Assembly: GCF_003431975.1 (NCBI RefSeq)
Contig: NZ_CP027116.1
Span: 186,001 to 250,000, forward strand
Source of the DNA: Bacillus pumilus
GTDB taxonomy: Bacteria > Bacillota > Bacilli > Bacillales > Bacillaceae
DNA: 64,000 bases
Direction: 5' to 3'
The position numbers and the translations under genes are program-made. Every line of letters begins with the position of its first letter. Position 1 is the stretch's first letter. This document shows positions 1 to 8,886 of the stretch, one piece after another. The notes under the pieces are model-generated. The model was given only the letters and a program-made list of their open reading frames with translations, searched no databases and was not told where the DNA came from.

Positions 1-353
1 AGCTACTCATTAATATCTTCATTCCAAATACACCGCTTCATGACGGTGCTGTCATTATGAAGCGTGATGAGATTGCAGCTGCAGCTTGTTATTTACCGCT
101 GTCAGAAAGTCCTTTTATCTCTAAGGAACTTGGGACGCGTCACCGAGCGGCAGTTGGAATTAGTGAAGTGACAGACAGCTTGACCGTCATCGTTTCTGAA
201 GAGACAGGCGGCATTAGTGTCGCGAGAAATGGTGATCTCCACCGAGAGTTGACAGAAGAAGCGCTTGAAGAAATGCTGATTGCTGAATTTAGTAAGAACA
301 GCAAAGATGCTTCCTCGACCAAATGGTATTGGAGGGGCAAGAAAAATGGATAA
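1..353 (+). CDS. cdaA: Diadenylate cyclase CdaA, C-terminal part (5' end outside window)
   Basis: This is the last ~117 codons of the membrane-bound cyclase that joins two ATP into c-di-AMP. The reading frame is open back to base 3, so the gene begins before the window and its N-terminal membrane helices are not seen. The DisA_N (DAC) signatures are visible: a DGA motif near base 37-48 and an RHRAA motif near base 138-152, followed by the SEETG stretch typical of the catalytic fold. The stop overlaps the start of the next gene by 8 bases, as in the conserved cdaA-cdaR-glmM operon. Nothing looks broken in the visible part. Confidence 0.95.
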   Translation, partial: LLINIFIPNTPLHDGAVIMKRDEIAAAACYLPLSESPFISKELGTRHRAAVGISEVTDSLTVIVSEETGGISVARNGDLHRELTEEALEEMLIAEFSKNSKDASSTKWYWRGKKNG

Positions 354-1755
354 GATTTTAAATAATCGCTGGGCCGTTAAGCTTCTTGCATTGGTCTTCG
401 CTTTATTGCTGTATGGTGCAGTCAATTCAGCGCAAGCGCCCACGCCGAAAAAAATCGGTGAATCCTTTTTCCCAACATCGACGACAGATGAAGCAACCTT
501 AACCGACATTCCTGTTAAAGCATATTATGATGACGAGAAGTACGTCGTCACTGGTGTGCCGCAAACAGTCAATGTGACGATTAAAGGATCAACGAGTGCT
601 GTGAAAACAGCAAGACAAACAAAGAATTTTGAAATATACGCAGATATGCAGAATTTATCGACAGGTACACATAAAGTGGAGCTGAAGGCAAGAGATGTAT
701 CTAAGGGACTCACATTATCGATTAATCCGTCTGTTACGACTGTGACGATACAAGAAAAAACAACAGCAGAATTTCCTGTTGAAACTGAATTTTATAATCA
801 AAATAAAATCAAAGACGGCTATTCACCAGAGCAGCCTATTGTGAATCCGAAAAAGGTTACAGTCACTGGATCAAAGGATGTTATCGACAAAATTTCTGTC
901 ATTAAAGCCTTTGTGAACTTAGAGGATGTTGATCAGCAAATTGAGAAGGAAGCGAAGCTCACTGTGTATGATAGCAGCGGGAATGAGCTGCCAGTCGAAG
1001 TGAGTCCGTCTGTGGTGGATATAACAGTACCCATCTCGAGTCCAAGCAAAAAGGTTCCGTTTAAAATTGAGCGGACGGGCAGCTTACCGGACGGAATCAG
1101 TATCTCAAGCATTGAGACAAGCCCGAGTGAAGTCACCGTGTACGGATCTCAAAAGGTGCTGGATTCACTAGATTTTATTGATGGCGTTAAGCTGGACCTA
1201 AGCAAGATCAAAGATGACACTGAGATTGATGCTGACATTCCCCTGCCAGATGGTGTGAAAAAGGCATCGCCCGAAGCAGTCAAGATCAAAGTGAAGGTTG
1301 CAACAGCTCAGGAAAAAAAGATCGATAATGTACCGATTTCTGTCGTGGGTCTGAGCAAGGATCTCACCTCTAATTTTGTGAGCCCATCTTCAGGACGGCT
1401 TACGTTAACAGCAAAAGGATCGAAAAGTGCAATTGATAAACTGAAGGCTTCAGATCTTGAAGCCTATATCAATGTGGGGGACTTGAACGAAGGAACACAT
1501 GAGGTCAAAGTTCAAGTGAACGGTCCTCAAAATGTGACGTGGACATTGTCGAGATCAAAGGTCAAAGTGAAACTAACTTCTACTGATACAGAAGATCAGC
1601 CGGCGTCAACGAATGATCGGAAGGATCAATCCTCCGATGATGATGATCAGGATGAGAAGAGTAAAGAAGAATCCAAGCAAGATAAAGCAAAGACAGAATC
1701 AAGTCAAAGACAGCGGGTCAAAGAAGATAAAAAAGAGGACGAAGCGTCCTCTTGA
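346..1755 (+). CDS. cdaR: CdaR, YbbR-domain regulator of CdaA
   Basis: A 469-residue protein with one N-terminal membrane helix (about residues 10-27), then a long extracytoplasmic region of repeated beta-rich YbbR domains and a charged Lys/Glu/Asp-rich low-complexity tail from about residue 425. In Bacillus and relatives CdaR binds CdaA and modulates c-di-AMP production. I place the start at the ATG at 346 (MDKILNNRW), which has GGAGGGG ten bases upstream and lies inside the end of cdaA. An upstream in-frame ATG at 280 would add 22 residues read inside cdaA and is unlikely. The gene is translationally coupled to cdaA and lies 25 bases before glmM. Confidence 0.93.
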   Translation: MDKILNNRWAVKLLALVFALLLYGAVNSAQAPTPKKIGESFFPTSTTDEATLTDIPVKAYYDDEKYVVTGVPQTVNVTIKGSTSAVKTARQTKNFEIYADMQNLSTGTHKVELKARDVSKGLTLSINPSVTTVTIQEKTTAEFPVETEFYNQNKIKDGYSPEQPIVNPKKVTVTGSKDVIDKISVIKAFVNLEDVDQQIEKEAKLTVYDSSGNELPVEVSPSVVDITVPISSPSKKVPFKIERTGSLPDGISISSIETSPSEVTVYGSQKVLDSLDFIDGVKLDLSKIKDDTEIDADIPLPDGVKKASPEAVKIKVKVATAQEKKIDNVPISVVGLSKDLTSNFVSPSSGRLTLTAKGSKSAIDKLKASDLEAYINVGDLNEGTHEVKVQVNGPQNVTWTLSRSKVKVKLTSTDTEDQPASTNDRKDQSSDDDDQDEKSKEESKQDKAKTESSQRQRVKEDKKEDEASS

Positions 1756-1780
1756 ATGGTAAAAAAGGAGCGATTGAAAC

Positions 1781-3127
1781 ATGGGCAAGTACTTTGGAAC
1801 TGATGGTGTAAGGGGTGTGGCGAATAGCGAATTAACGCCAGAGCTCGCATTTAAAATTGGGAGATTTGGCGGCTATGTGCTCACGAAGGATAAAGAACGT
1901 CCAAAGGTACTCGTTGGACGAGACACACGTGTTTCCGGTCATATGTTAGAAGGAGCGCTCGTTGCAGGCTTACTTTCAATTGGGGCTGAAGTGATGCGTT
2001 TAGGTGTGATCTCAACACCTGGTGTGTCTTATTTAACGAAGGCAATGGATGCAGAAGCAGGTGTCATGATCTCAGCTTCTCACAACCCAGTTCAAGACAA
2101 CGGAATTAAATTCTTCGGTGGTGACGGCTTTAAGCTATCAGATGAACAGGAAAATGAAATTGAGCAGCTGATGGATCAGCCGGTCGATCAATTGCCGCGC
2201 CCAGTTGGAGCGGATCTTGGAACTGTGAATGACTACTTTGAAGGTGGTCAGAAATACTTACAATTCTTGAAGCAGACAGCAGACGAGGATTTCACAGGTA
2301 TTCATGTGGCGCTTGACTGTGCACATGGTGCAACATCTTCCCTAGCAACACATTTATTTGCAGATTTAGATGCTGATGTGTCCACAATGGGAACATCACC
2401 AAACGGATTGAATATCAATGATGGTGTAGGCTCAACTCATCCAGAGGCACTTTCTGCTTTTGTAAAGGAGAAGGGCGCAGATATTGGTCTTGCGTTTGAT
2501 GGTGACGGTGACCGTTTAATTGCAGTCGATGAAAAAGGTGATATTGTAGACGGCGATCAAATTATGTACATATGTGCACGTTATTTGAAGGGCGAAGGCC
2601 GATTAAAGGATGACACCGTCGTGTCAACGGTCATGAGTAACCTAGGCTTCTATAAAGCGCTTGAAAAGCAAGGCATTAAGAGCATCCAAACCGCTGTTGG
2701 TGACCGCTATGTGGTTGAAGCGATGAAAAAGGATGGCTATAATGTCGGTGGTGAGCAATCAGGTCACTTGATTTTCCTTGATTACAATACGACAGGTGAT
2801 GGCATGCTTTCTGCCATCATGCTGGTGAATACACTCAAAGCCACAGGAAAAACATTGTCAGAGCTTGCAGCTGAAATGGAGAAATTCCCGCAGCTTCTAG
2901 TGAATGTGAAGGTATCTGATAAATATAAAGTGGAAGAAAATGAAAAAGTAAAAGCAGTGATTCAAGAGGTTGAAAAAGAGATGAACGGTGATGGTCGTAT
3001 TCTTGTTCGTCCATCTGGAACAGAGCCGCTTGTACGTGTCATGGCAGAGGCGAAAACAAAAGAGCTATGTGATGAATATGTAACTCGAATTACCGCTGTT
3101 GTGAAAGAGGAAATGGGTATCGAGTAA
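1781..3127 (+). CDS. glmM: Phosphoglucosamine mutase GlmM
   Basis: Converts glucosamine-6-phosphate to glucosamine-1-phosphate, a step toward UDP-GlcNAc and the cell wall. The 448 residues match the family length. The phosphoserine loop ISASHNP is at about residues 97-103 (active Ser100), the metal loop is the DGDGDR motif near residue 240, and the C-terminal phosphate-binding loop reads RPSGTEP. The start has AAAAAGGAG upstream. It is the third gene of the cda operon and is followed by an intrinsic terminator. GlmM is reported to interact with CdaA, which fits this neighbourhood. Confidence 0.97.
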   Translation: MGKYFGTDGVRGVANSELTPELAFKIGRFGGYVLTKDKERPKVLVGRDTRVSGHMLEGALVAGLLSIGAEVMRLGVISTPGVSYLTKAMDAEAGVMISASHNPVQDNGIKFFGGDGFKLSDEQENEIEQLMDQPVDQLPRPVGADLGTVNDYFEGGQKYLQFLKQTADEDFTGIHVALDCAHGATSSLATHLFADLDADVSTMGTSPNGLNINDGVGSTHPEALSAFVKEKGADIGLAFDGDGDRLIAVDEKGDIVDGDQIMYICARYLKGEGRLKDDTVVSTVMSNLGFYKALEKQGIKSIQTAVGDRYVVEAMKKDGYNVGGEQSGHLIFLDYNTTGDGMLSAIMLVNTLKATGKTLSELAAEMEKFPQLLVNVKVSDKYKVEENEKVKAVIQEVEKEMNGDGRILVRPSGTEPLVRVMAEAKTKELCDEYVTRITAVVKEEMGIE

Positions 3128-3133
3128 TAGATG

Positions 3134-3168
3134 AAAGCAAATCGCTAGGTGGCGGTTTGCTTTTTTTC
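3134..3168 (+). terminator. Intrinsic terminator after glmM
   Basis: The arms AAAGCAAATCGC and GCGGTTTGCTTT form a hairpin followed by a run of seven T. It ends the cdaA-cdaR-glmM transcript and separates it from the glmS leader. Confidence 0.85.
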
Positions 3169-3340
3169 GAATAAACGTCATAAATGGTTGGATTTGTACG
3201 AATCTTATAAGCGAGGTTCATTTGCTACTGCCTTCATACATAGGAGAGCACATCAAAGGTAGAACATGACAAGCTTCATCGCATATAGTGTATGGAGGTC
3301 TCACTTTCTCAAATGAAGGGGATCCCCCGCTAAATTGTGA

Positions 3341-3369
3341 TTGACGGAGGTCAGACCTTATAGTACAAT
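3341..3369 (+). promoter_or_regulatory. Sigma-A promoter of glmS
   Basis: TTGACG (3341-3346), a 17-base spacer and TACAAT (3364-3369). Transcription from here would start near 3376 and run through the glmS ribozyme, about 70 bases ahead of its cleavage site. Confidence 0.75.
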
Positions 3370-3439
3370 CATCCTTGTGTTACTGGATTTTTATTCTATC
3401 AGGAAAGGCAGGGTAGATGTTCAGCAACTCTCTTATAAT

Positions 3440-3612
3440 TATAGCGCCCGAACTAAGCGATCGGACGAAAGATGCTTAGTTGACGAGGATGGAGGTTATC
3501 GAATTTTCGGCGGATGCCTCCCGGCTGATCAAAAAAGAGATCACAGCCGTAAGTGTTTCTTTAAAGCAAAGAGGTGACTCTTTGTACAAAGGGAATACAC
3601 ATGATCTCCCAA
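3440..3612 (+). ncRNA. glmS self-cleaving ribozyme/riboswitch
   Basis: The conserved 5' core AGCGCCCGAACTAAGC starts at 3443, with cleavage expected between A3443 and G3444. It is followed by the paired elements AAGC/GCTT, the GACGAGGATGGAGGTTATCGA block, CGGATGCCTCCCGGCTGATC, and the distal AAAGAGGTGACTCTTT hairpin. In Bacillus, glucosamine-6-phosphate acts as cofactor for cleavage, and the cleaved mRNA is degraded, giving feedback on GlmS. It sits directly ahead of glmS, so the function is secure. The 3' limit is approximate. Confidence 0.95.
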
Positions 3613-3623
3613 ATTAAACATGT

Positions 3624-3652
3624 AGAGAGGGACGAAGAAATGTCCCTTCTAT
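3624..3652 (+). other. Hairpin between ribozyme and glmS
   Basis: AGAGGGAC and GTCCCTTCT pair around an 8-base loop, followed by the T-rich but interrupted stretch ATTTTAG. It resembles a weak terminator or an mRNA-stability hairpin inside the glmS leader. The sequence cannot show whether it acts on expression. Confidence 0.4.
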
Positions 3653-3702
3653 TTTAGTAGGCTTTCTTTGTCCCTTTCACATGATCGGGAGGAAGAATAT
3701 TT

Positions 3703-5505
3703 ATGTGTGGAATCGTAGGTTATATTGGTCAGAATGATGCGAAGGAAATCTTATTAAAGGGTTTAGAGAAGCTTGAGTACCGCGGGTATGACTCAGCAGG
3801 TATCGCTGTGGCAAACGAAGAAGGCGTGCATGTGTTCAAGGAAAAAGGACGTATTGCTGAGCTTCGTGAAGTCGTAGATGCAAACGTGGCATCTTCAGCG
3901 GGAATCGGACATACACGCTGGGCAACACACGGTGTACCAAGCCATCTAAATGCACATCCGCATCAAAGTGCTTCTGGCCGTTTTACGCTTGTTCATAACG
4001 GTGTCATCGAGAACTATGTACAATTGACACGCGAATATTTACAAGACGTCACACTAAAAAGCGACACAGATACAGAGGTTGTTGTTCAAGTCATCGAACA
4101 ATTTGTGAACAGAGGTCTTGATACAGAGGAAGCTTTCCGTCAAACGCTTCTTCAACTAAAAGGCTCTTACGCAATTGCTCTTTTCGATAACGAAAACAAA
4201 GAAACAATCTATGTGGCGAAAAACAAAAGCCCATTATTGGTTGGTTTCGGAGAAGATTTCAACGTTGTAGCTTCTGACGCAATGGCGATGCTTCAAGTAA
4301 CAAACGAATATGCGGAATTAATGGATAAAGAAATGGTCATTGTCACAAAAGAAGAGGTTATCATCAAAAACCTTGACGGTGATATCATGACACGTCCTTC
4401 TTATATCGCTGAGCTAGATGCAAGCGACATCGAGAAAGGCACATATCCTCACTACATGTTAAAAGAAACGGATGAGCAGCCGCTTGTGATGCGCAAAATC
4501 ATCCAGGAATATCAAGACGAAAACGGCAAGCTGTCAGTCGCTGGCGATATCGCAAGCGCAGTAGCAGAAGCAGACCGCATTTACATTGTGGCTTGCGGAA
4601 CGAGCTACCATGCAGGACTTGTTGGTAAACAATATATTGAAGACTGGGCAAAAGTACCTGTAGAAGTCCATGTAGCAAGTGAATTCTCTTACAACATGCC
4701 TCTTCTATCGAAAAAGCCGTTGTTCATCTTCCTTTCTCAATCTGGTGAGACTGCGGACAGCCGTGCTGTACTTGTTCAAGTCAAAGAGCTTGGTCATAAA
4801 GCATTAACGGTCACAAACGTACCAGGTTCTACGCTTTCTCGTGAAGCAGACTTCACATTGCTTCTTCATGCAGGACCAGAAATCGCAGTGGCTTCAACAA
4901 AAGCCTACACAGCGCAAATTGCTGTTCTTGCGATCCTTGCATCCGTTGCAGCTGAATTAAATGGTCAATCTCTTGACTTTGACCTTGTGAAAGAGCTTGG
5001 GATTGTAGCGAACGCAATGGAAGCCCTTGTCGATCAAAAGGATGAAATGGAACAAATCGCTCGTGACTACTTCACAGTGACACGTAACGCATTCTTTATC
5101 GGAAGAGGACTTGACTACTATGTGTGCCTTGAAGGTTCACTGAAGCTAAAAGAGATCTCTTACATCCAAGCAGAAGGCTTTGCTGGCGGAGAGCTCAAAC
5201 ACGGTACGATTGCTTTAATTGAAGAAGGCACACCGGTCATTGCCCTTGCAACGCAAGAGCACGTGAACCTCAGCATTCGCGGTAACGTCAAAGAAGTCGT
5301 TGCACGTGGTGCAAACCCATGTGTCATCTCATTAAAAGGCCTAGAAGACGAAGGCGACCGTTTTGTCCTTCCAGCTGTACACCCAGCACTTGCACCACTT
5401 GCATCTGTTGTCCCACTACAGCTAATCGCTTACTACGCAGCCCTTCACCGCGGGTGTGATGTGGATAAACCACGTAACCTTGCGAAGAGTGTGACGGTGG
5501 AGTAG
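3703..5505 (+). CDS. glmS: Glutamine-fructose-6-phosphate aminotransferase GlmS
   Basis: Makes glucosamine-6-phosphate from fructose-6-phosphate and glutamine, the entry step to amino sugars. The 600 residues are the usual length. The glutaminase domain starts MCGIVGYIG, with Cys2 as nucleophile once Met is removed, and carries HTRWATHG. Two SIS isomerase domains follow, with the sugar-binding SQSGETADS and the C-terminal AKSVTVE end. The start has GGGAGGAAG upstream. The gene is monocistronic, between its own ribozyme leader and a strong terminator. Confidence 0.98.
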   Translation: MCGIVGYIGQNDAKEILLKGLEKLEYRGYDSAGIAVANEEGVHVFKEKGRIAELREVVDANVASSAGIGHTRWATHGVPSHLNAHPHQSASGRFTLVHNGVIENYVQLTREYLQDVTLKSDTDTEVVVQVIEQFVNRGLDTEEAFRQTLLQLKGSYAIALFDNENKETIYVAKNKSPLLVGFGEDFNVVASDAMAMLQVTNEYAELMDKEMVIVTKEEVIIKNLDGDIMTRPSYIAELDASDIEKGTYPHYMLKETDEQPLVMRKIIQEYQDENGKLSVAGDIASAVAEADRIYIVACGTSYHAGLVGKQYIEDWAKVPVEVHVASEFSYNMPLLSKKPLFIFLSQSGETADSRAVLVQVKELGHKALTVTNVPGSTLSREADFTLLLHAGPEIAVASTKAYTAQIAVLAILASVAAELNGQSLDFDLVKELGIVANAMEALVDQKDEMEQIARDYFTVTRNAFFIGRGLDYYVCLEGSLKLKEISYIQAEGFAGGELKHGTIALIEEGTPVIALATQEHVNLSIRGNVKEVVARGANPCVISLKGLEDEGDRFVLPAVHPALAPLASVVPLQLIAYYAALHRGCDVDKPRNLAKSVTVE

Positions 5506-5524
5506 GTTTTAAAAATTATTTGAT

Positions 5525-5572
5525 AAAATAACCTCTTCGGATATTGATATCCGTAAGAGGTTATTTTATTTT
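5525..5572 (+). terminator. Intrinsic terminator after glmS
   Basis: A long 13-pair stem of AAAATAACCTCTT with AAGAGGTTATTTT, with an inner CGGATAT/ATATCCG extension, followed by T-rich sequence. The AT-rich island begins just past this point. Confidence 0.9.
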
Positions 5573-6056
5573 TACCTAAATTAATCCCCCAAAACCCATC
5601 TTTTAGATTAGAATAGATAGCATGCTTATAGTTACTTCAAATTGATATAATAGAAATTATTTACTGAAAGTCTCCTCAAAACAGTATGAGCTAATGAGAA
5701 AATGAACCTACATGGTCATTTTAAGCTTTTTACTGATAATGTCTTATTGGCATATCCAATGTTTCTGTTTCAGAGTGGTGAAAGTGGCGAAAACTCTGAT
5801 TATTATGTAGAACAATATCATAGCTCTATAATAAACAATACTTTACAACTGCTTTTATCTATCAGGACTAAAAATAAAAGGGGTAATCGCCTCGTATTTT
5901 TATATTTAGTGAAAATGAAGAATATGAATGACGAAAGGAGTTTTATTAAAGCTTCAAATCTATGTATATTCATGTAAATTAAAAGGGTTTTTGATTAACT
6001 TTTTATTCCTATTATATTGCATTTGCGATAAAATAGAAATAGTTAGGAGGTGTTCA
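5573..6056. other. AT-rich left flank of the methylase/HerA/NurA island
   Basis: About 480 bases that are strongly AT-rich compared with glmS. I see no convincing gene. An open frame at 5702-5977 lacks a ribosome binding site and has no recognisable motif. The last ~60 bases should hold the promoter of the methylase, but no clean -35/-10 pair stands out. I found no transposase, integrase, tRNA or obvious direct repeat matching the other edge near 10.2-10.4 kb. Confidence 0.5.
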
Positions 6057-6872
6057 ATGCTTGATAAAGAAGTTTTACCTTTTTTAACTTGGGCAGGAGG
6101 AAAAAGGTGGTTAGTAAAAAGCTATCCAGAAGTTTTTCCATCAAATTTCAATAGATATATCGAACCATTTTTAGGGTCTGGTTCAGTTTTTTTTCATTTA
6201 AAACCTCAGAAAGCTATTTTATCTGATATAAATAAAGATTTAATCGATACATATATGGCATTAAAAATGGATTGGCAGAAGGTATATAAGCATTTAAAAA
6301 TTCATCAAAGAAAACACTCGCCTGAATATTACTATAAAATACGTAATTATAATCCTAGAAAAATAGAAACTAAAGCTGCCAGGTTCCTTTATTTAAATAG
6401 AACTTGCTTTAATGGCATCTACCGAGTTAATAAGCAAGGGAAATTTAATGTTCCGCTTGGTTCTAAGCAAAATGTAATTTTAAGTACAGATGACTTTGAA
6501 GAAATTTCAAATAGATTGAAACATGTATCTATTTTAAATCACGATTACGAAGTGGTAATTAATATGGCCAATAAAGATGACTTTATATTTGTTGATCCTC
6601 CTTACACCGTTAATCACAATGATAATGGATTTATTCAATATAATGAAAAACTTTTTTCGTGGGCCGATCAAATTAGACTTTGTGAAGCTTTAGTGAGAGC
6701 TCGTGATAGAGGTGCAAAAATTATAATGACAAATGCTAATCATGAATCTGTTAGGAATTTATACAAAGAGTATTGTTTTGAATTTAAAATTGTTTCACGT
6801 TTTTCTGGAATTTCATCAAAAGCCAAAGGTAGAAAAAAATATGAAGAAATTATTGTGAAATCTAACTTTTAA
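6057..6872 (+). CDS. Dam-type (D12 class) DNA adenine-N6 methyltransferase
   Basis: A 271-residue alpha-class adenine methylase. The SAM-binding motif FLTWAGGKRWL is at residues 9-19, EPFLGSGSVFFHL follows near residue 40, and the catalytic DPPY is at residues 180-183. The C-terminal part resembles Dam/DpnM-type enzymes, so GATC is a plausible target, but that is inference. I choose ATG 6057 because AGGAGGTG lies just upstream; the frame is open upstream but that part looks non-coding. It is the first gene of a tight three-gene set and 12 bases ahead of the HerA ATPase. Its composition is much more AT-rich than the core genes. Most likely it marks self DNA for the two downstream proteins. Confidence 0.9.
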   Translation: MLDKEVLPFLTWAGGKRWLVKSYPEVFPSNFNRYIEPFLGSGSVFFHLKPQKAILSDINKDLIDTYMALKMDWQKVYKHLKIHQRKHSPEYYYKIRNYNPRKIETKAARFLYLNRTCFNGIYRVNKQGKFNVPLGSKQNVILSTDDFEEISNRLKHVSILNHDYEVVINMANKDDFIFVDPPYTVNHNDNGFIQYNEKLFSWADQIRLCEALVRARDRGAKIIMTNANHESVRNLYKEYCFEFKIVSRFSGISSKAKGRKKYEEIIVKSNF

Positions 6873-6884
6873 TGAGGTGTTATT

Positions 6885-8870
6885 ATGTCAGCTATTCAAG
6901 ATTTAGTATCTAACGCAGTATTAAGTAATAGTCCCCTAAAAATATTAAAAAATTTCTTAGATAAACAACATCAACTTCATTCCGCTGGGGTAAAACAAGA
7001 TTACCGTTTTATTGGATATGTTTTAGATTTAGGATACGATACGGCTAAAATTATTACATCGGATCCCTATAAAATTGCTGTAGGTGGAATTCCAAGAGGA
7101 AGTTTCCTAATTTTGGCTATAGATGAAAGAGATGAACAGGGAAATCCTATTCAGACTGGTTTACCCCCACACTTCACTTTACTACGAGTGAAATCTGTTT
7201 CTTCTACTCCTTTAAGTAATCAAGTACAGCACACTTATTTTGAACTTCATAAGAAATCAATGCCTGAATTAGATATTTGGACGCAGGCAGAATTACAATG
7301 GGGGGCTTTAGAGTGTGACGTAATTGGAATGTTCTATCCTAAACCATCTGATAAAAATTCGGTAGAGTTTTCTGGTGATGTGAACAACGTAGTAAGTGCT
7401 CATAAATATAAGGTGTTTTCTCCAGATAACGATTTGTTAGACTTGATACTTAATGGTCTAGTAAACAAGGAAAACCAGCAAGAACTTGGTGTATTTAGAC
7501 CTACAGAGTGTCAAGTAGGATTATTAAATAACAATTATCCAGAATTAAAAATATCTATTGAGGATTTTAAAGGACGTCGTACGGCTATGTTCGGTAAAAC
7601 TCGACTTGGTAAATCAAACGTAGTCAAAGTTTTGGCTGATGCTATCATCCGAACGTCTACAACAACACAAAATGTAGGCCAATTAATTTTCGATATTAAT
7701 GGTGAATATGCAAATGATAATCCGCAGGATGGAAATAAATCACTCGCTTCAGCGCACACTAATAATTGTATAGTATATGCTCTTAATCCTAGAAACCCAA
7801 GCTTTAAGGAATTAAAACTTAATTTTGCCGAACAACCTGAAAGTGCACTGCCAATTATCAAATCATTTTTAGAAAGAGATAATCAAACTTCAAATTATAT
7901 TAAGAGTTTTGGAAACATTGAACTCCCATCTATTCTTGAAATAAAATCCGAAGCTGATAAAGGAAAAAAAATAAGAAACATCCGCAAAATACAAATGTTT
8001 TGGGCTATTTTAAAAAGTGCTGGATTTAATCTAGATGAATCTAAATTAATAAGTCTAAATTTATCTAGCGGTCAAATAAACAAATTTAACCCTGGACTAA
8101 AAATAGACTTAAGAAATGAGGTTTATGGTGGTACTCCTCCAGCATCACCAAGCAACTTAAATGATTTAATAAAAGAGTTTAGCTTATTAGCAACCTTTAT
8201 ACAGAATAACAAGTCTTCTGATTTATTAAGGGGAAGTAGTGAACCTCTTTTTGATCAAGATGCCATTGCTTTATTAAATTTCTTAAATCCCGCTTCTGGA
8301 TCTGGCACCCAGATTTTAACTAGTTATCGCCATTATCATTCCCCAAGTGCTGGGGATTTTATTACTGAGATTATTCAACTTCTTAACGATGGTAAAACAG
8401 TTATTTTAGACTTGGGGAATGCTTCGGAAGATGTTCGGAAATACTTTTCTGATATGTTATCTAAAGCCGTATTTGCTTCACAGGAAGATAAATTTGTTTC
8501 GAATACTTTGTCTGATCATTTTATTCAACTATATTTTGAGGAGGCTCATAATTTATTCCCAAACAACAATAAGGAAAATACAACTGTGTACCACCGATTT
8601 GCAAAAGAAGGTGCAAAATTCCATATTGGGATGGTTTATTCGACACAATCTCCTTCAACAATCAGCCAGGAATTATTAGTTCAAACCGAAAATTTCTTTG
8701 TAGGTCATTTAGCTTCTACACATGAAGCAAATGCATTATCTAAACTACAACATACATTTAATGGGCTTGAAGATGATATTAAAAAGTCTAGAACTCCTGG
8801 ATATATGAGAATTTTAACAAATTCACATCGCTTTGTAATACCAGTTCAAGTTAAAAAGTTTACAGTTTAA
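6885..8870 (+). CDS. HerA-type hexameric ATPase (FtsK/HerA superfamily)
   Basis: A 661-residue protein with an N-terminal HAS-barrel-like region and a RecA-type motor. Walker A is GKTRLGKS at residues 237-244, followed by a first hydrophobic-acidic strand LIFDINGEYA. The main Walker B ends in EEAH with the Glu pair at residues 552-553, and the sensor-like STQSPSTIS and the GHLASTHEAN block follow, as in HerA translocases. Known HerA proteins are ring DNA pumps that pair with the NurA nuclease in archaea, and in bacteria with effectors such as Sir2 or DUF4297 in phage defence. Here it lies between a methylase and a NurA-like gene in one operon. It should supply DNA translocation or recognition. 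Confidence 0.9.
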   Translation: MSAIQDLVSNAVLSNSPLKILKNFLDKQHQLHSAGVKQDYRFIGYVLDLGYDTAKIITSDPYKIAVGGIPRGSFLILAIDERDEQGNPIQTGLPPHFTLLRVKSVSSTPLSNQVQHTYFELHKKSMPELDIWTQAELQWGALECDVIGMFYPKPSDKNSVEFSGDVNNVVSAHKYKVFSPDNDLLDLILNGLVNKENQQELGVFRPTECQVGLLNNNYPELKISIEDFKGRRTAMFGKTRLGKSNVVKVLADAIIRTSTTTQNVGQLIFDINGEYANDNPQDGNKSLASAHTNNCIVYALNPRNPSFKELKLNFAEQPESALPIIKSFLERDNQTSNYIKSFGNIELPSILEIKSEADKGKKIRNIRKIQMFWAILKSAGFNLDESKLISLNLSSGQINKFNPGLKIDLRNEVYGGTPPASPSNLNDLIKEFSLLATFIQNNKSSDLLRGSSEPLFDQDAIALLNFLNPASGSGTQILTSYRHYHSPSAGDFITEIIQLLNDGKTVILDLGNASEDVRKYFSDMLSKAVFASQEDKFVSNTLSDHFIQLYFEEAHNLFPNNNKENTTVYHRFAKEGAKFHIGMVYSTQSPSTISQELLVQTENFFVGHLASTHEANALSKLQHTFNGLEDDIKKSRTPGYMRILTNSHRFVIPVQVKKFTV

Positions 8871-8886
8871 GGAGATGCAACTTTTT

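Noticed and set aside
3341..3577. Open frame of 78 codons ahead of glmS
   Set aside because: It lies in the glmS promoter and ribozyme and has no ribosome binding site; the RNA explains the sequence.
5573..5700. Tn7-like insertion end downstream of glmS
   Set aside because: The location suits Tn7, but no TGTGGGCGGACA-type end and no tns genes are visible.
5702..5977. 91-codon open frame left of the methylase gene
   Set aside because: No ribosome binding site and no recognisable motif in AT-rich DNA; it could be a decayed gene but I cannot support it.
5928..6056. Upstream extension of the methylase frame
   Set aside because: The methylase motifs begin right after ATG 6057, which has a strong AGGAGGTG site; the extension looks non-coding.
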